Shown: positions 61,321 to 64,000 of the stretch, piece after piece
Position numbering within the stretch: the stretch's first letter is position 1
Layout of the letters: every line of letters begins with the position of its first letter
DNA from: Colletotrichum lupini
Taxonomy: Eukaryota; Ascomycota; Sordariomycetes; Glomerellales; Glomerellaceae
Reading direction: 5' to 3'
DNA: 64,000 bases
NCBI RefSeq assembly: GCF_023278565.1
Contig: NC_064681.1
Location: 806,001 to 870,000, forward strand
Translations under genes and position numbers: made by a program
The notes under the pieces: model-generated
What the model was told of the DNA's origin: nothing
Seen by the model: only the letters and a program-made list of their open reading frames with translations
Database searches by the model: none

Positions 61321-61960
61321 GCATCTTTGAGATGGAGAGGAAACGAACAAGTGGAAACGGATAAGATTTGAGGATGGCCGGGTATTTATCATGAGGGATC
61401 ACAAAAATATTGGTGTATGGGTGCACGGTTGGTCGCATTTACGGCACGGAAATATCACAATTGAAACAGCATGAAGGAGAATCTGGACGTACGGTAGATG
61501 AAAAGTAGGTATACCGATTGCGATGGATTTCCCGCTTTAAAATGTCTTGAGGCCTTACCTGAGTGCGAAATGAGAGTGACGGGCGTTTGAGTGACAGTTT
61601 TGTCGGCAGTCACTACTGGCGTATTTTATGCTGGAAACGGGATCCTACCTGAGGTACCTTAGGTAGGTTTCTCGGGTTTGAGAGGCTGCCTCGTTGAGTG
61701 GAAGGCGTATGCATACTACTGCGGCTGCAGTCAGCAAATCCTACACGGAGGTGAACCTGGGCAGGCATGCTGCATCCCGAACCAGCCTTCAATCGCTCGG
61801 TATGGCTAATTAAAGATCAAGCTGCATCGAAGAAAGACATTCCCTGTGTCTGCAATTCTATCATAGGTCTTTTATCTCCCATCTCGCCTTGGCTCATGTT
61901 CTTCTATTCCAACATGCTCTTCTGCGTATTCTCCGATCAACGTCGCCGATAACCATCACG
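61321..61960. other. Intergenic region between hom2 and the DUF6536 gene
   Basis: 640 bp holding the hom2 3' end and the promoter of the next gene. It contains a short palindromic CCTGAGGTACCTTAGGTAGG stretch near 61649. Nothing else was recognised. Confidence 0.5.
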
Positions 61961-64000
61961 ATGGGTAGACCCAAGTTCTCCCAAAGTCGATGGCGACAAG
62001 CTGCGTTTTACTTCGCCGTGGCAGCCTTCTCAACTTTTTTCATCAACTTTGTATTCACACCATGGGCGAGCATCCAGAAACGTGACACGATAAGTGACGG
62101 TGTCGGTATTCTGCTTGATACGGACTGTTCAACCATCCGAATACTAAATATCGGGATCCATATTCTGATCAACGTCCTCGATATAATTCTTCTTGCGGGT
62201 AGTAATTACTGTACGCAAGGCTTAATGGCACCAAACCGACCAGAGATTGACGATGCACACGCCAGACAACAATGGCTCGACATTGGGGTCGCCAGTGTTC
62301 GAAACTTTTGGAACATCACATAGAAGAAGAAGATTTTCTGGCTATTGATTGCAGCTTCATCCCTTCCATTACGTCTGGTGTAAGTATGGTTATTACACTT
62401 CCTCATCTTCTCTTTTACTGTTTCTCCCCCCTCGGAGCCCTTACTGATCAACAATCAGATACAACTCCATCATCTTCAGCTCGACATCAGTGAACGACTA
62501 CAGCGTCTTGAATACGAATGCGTACATTTCAAGGAACAAGACCGAAGGCGCACTCGACAGTGCCGACTAGAAGAGCATGTACTTAAATTTTCTTGGCGGT
62601 AACGTCGAGGAAATAGATGCAACACGATGCATCGACGCCCACCGAGTCGCTTTCCTGTCCTCACGAGGAAACTTACTCCATGTATCTGATGATAAGAAGG
62701 AAGAAAATCGTACGGCTGAGGTCTTCGATATTTCGGGATACCCATATCTTTGGATGTGCGGCCAATCAGGTGAAAGAATTGCCGGCATACCCGCTGGTAA
62801 CTCGACATGCGAGGACTATCTGGTCGAATTGCGAACTACGTCGGGAGGCTGGAAGCCTCTGGGATCAAGCGTCAAGGAATGTTACAGCCAGAAGACCGGA
62901 TAGCATTGCAAGCTCCTCTTCAGCAGCACTTTCTGCTGGACTGTGACAGCGTTTAACTTTGCCAAAGGCGTCTTGATGCTCTTCGTCGCCTTCGGAATGG
63001 GCGAAGAAGATCCTCTGATGACCATTGGAGATGCAGTGACCTCTTTCCTTGAAGATCAGGATGAGTCGACTGCGGATATGTGCCTCAAGTCCAAGGACCA
63101 CTTTGTTGCCCAACATTGGTCCAAAGGTCCAATACAATGTGATCTCAAACCGCAACGGAAGTCTGTCGCCATTGGCCCAGCGGCTTGGTTTCTTTGCTTC
63201 TTGTTGTATGCTTGTGTTTCCCTCCTTTCATTATATCTACATGCTGACAACGCCACCAGGTACTTTGGACTCATCATCGCCTGTGCAAGTTTGCTGGTTG
63301 GAGGCCTGAATCACATGTTAGGTGGCGGCGATATCACAAAGCTTGGTCTCGGCGCCATGCAGACCAAGACCATCCTGAACACGGATGACATGAGTCAAGG
63401 ATCTATACTTGCTAATCTTCTGCTTGTCAACACGCCTCAAATTATTCTGTCACTCATTTACTCCACTTACAATGCCCAGTACACCAGTATATCCTTGATT
63501 GCTGAATGGGACAGGTTTGGCAACGAGAAGGAGGCAAAGAGTCTTCGCGTCTCGTCTACACGCAGAGGAGCTCAGCGAGATACCTACTTTCTTCAACTGC
63601 CGTACCGCTACTCGTTCCCTCTTGTAACATTTTCAGGGGGACTTCACTGGCTCATTTCTCGGAGCTTCTTCCTCGTCAACCTGGAGGTATATGTCCCTTC
63701 AGCTGATGGCAGGTCTATGGTACGACTAGTAGAGGGGAACTCGTTTGCCGGTGTGACAGCCTGCGGGTGGTCGCCACTCGGGGTTTTTTGTGTTCTCGTG
63801 GTAATTATCTTCATGATGGGATTTCTCATTGTCACGGAGAGATGTCCTTTGCGATTCGGGGTCATGTCCTTGGCGGGCAGCTGCAGCGCGGCTACCCCTG
63901 CTGCGTGTCACCCTGACTCGGACGAGGGAAAGATGTGGGAGAAGACTCTGAGATGGGGCGTAGTGGACTCATCTACCGTCGGGCACTGTTCTTTTTATTC
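61961..64000 (+). pseudogene. DUF6536-family membrane protein with three in-frame TAG codons, 3' end beyond window
   Basis: Three exons are visible in consistent phase: 61961-62379, 62459-63205 and 63260 to the window edge. The sequence matches the fungal DUF6536 multi-pass membrane family of unknown function: QSRWRQAAFYFAVAAF, then NIGIHILINVLDIILLAGSN, RQQWLDIGVASVRNFWNI, HCKLLFSS and the late CHPDSDEGKMWEKTLRWGVV and VGHCSF. Hydrophobic helices alternate with the conserved loops. TAG stops occur at 62321-62323, 62568-62570 and 62901-62903. Apart from these, about 1.9 kb of coding sequence has no TAA, TGA or frameshift, and both introns (78 and 54 nt) have GT..AG ends. It is either decaying or translated through the UAGs. 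The true C-terminus lies outside the window. Confidence 0.78.

Noticed and set aside
1..64000. tRNA, rRNA or CRISPR-like features
   Set aside because: No convincing T-loop GGTTCRANNCC with an acceptor stem was found in the intergenic regions, and CRISPR arrays are not expected in a fungal nuclear genome.

Overview
The window is a compact filamentous-ascomycete chromosome segment: genes are interrupted by 48-230 nt introns with GT..AG ends and CTAAC/CTGAC-like branch sites, and gene content and order are those of the mating-type (MAT) neighbourhood of Sordariomycetes. The assignment rests on a complete MAT1-2-1 HMG-box gene at 40667-41472, flanked on one side by SLA2 and on the other by APN2, COX13 and APC5. 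The SLA2-MAT1-2-1-APN2-COX13-APC5 arrangement with no MAT1-1 gene fits a Glomerellales fungus such as Colletotrichum, but genus is inference.

Layout. 1-4189: no recognisable gene, ending in about 2 kb of pyrimidine-rich DNA that is probably promoter and 5' leader of the next gene. 4190-10081 (+): apsA/NUM1-type cortical dynein anchor with 19 acidic-proline repeats. 11687-14751 (-): Nvj2/TEX2-like lipid-transfer protein. 16195-21393 (-): REV3, catalytic subunit of DNA polymerase zeta. 22052-23440 (+): SLU7 splicing factor. 23734-24525 (-) and 24863-25536 (+): ribosomal proteins uS4 (RPS9) and eL21, divergent from a 337-bp shared promoter. 26995-30523 (+): SLA2. Then about 10 kb of gene-poor DNA holding one unrecognised two-exon gene (37316-38328, -), then MAT1-2-1 (+), APN2 (42265-44660, -), COX13 (45459-46322, +), APC5 (46576-49058, -), CIA30 (49867-50781, -) and an RRM protein with a Gln/Met-rich tail (51826-54608, -). 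Upstream of the RRM gene lies a tandem array of hairpin-forming units (about 54975-55415).

The right end holds a TRI12-like MFS transporter (57192-59319, +), an intact aspartate-semialdehyde dehydrogenase gene (60004-61320, +) and a DUF6536-family membrane protein running off the window (61961-end, +). The MFS gene has two in-frame stops and the DUF6536 gene three. All five are TAG, while frame, splice sites and family sequence are otherwise preserved. This could be recent pseudogenisation, but it is also the pattern expected of genes whose UAG codons are recoded to UGG by the sexual-stage A-to-I mRNA editing known in Sordariomycetes. It is the observation I would check first, followed by the unrecognised MAT-linked gene and the palindromic array.

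Functionally most genes are housekeeping genes that hitchhike with MAT (translation, splicing, cell cycle, DNA repair, respiration, endocytosis). Only MAT1-2-1 is clearly a mating regulator. The unrecognised gene between SLA2 and MAT1-2-1 is a candidate additional mating-locus gene. Exon coordinates were derived by hand from reading frame and splice consensus, without alignments or transcripts.
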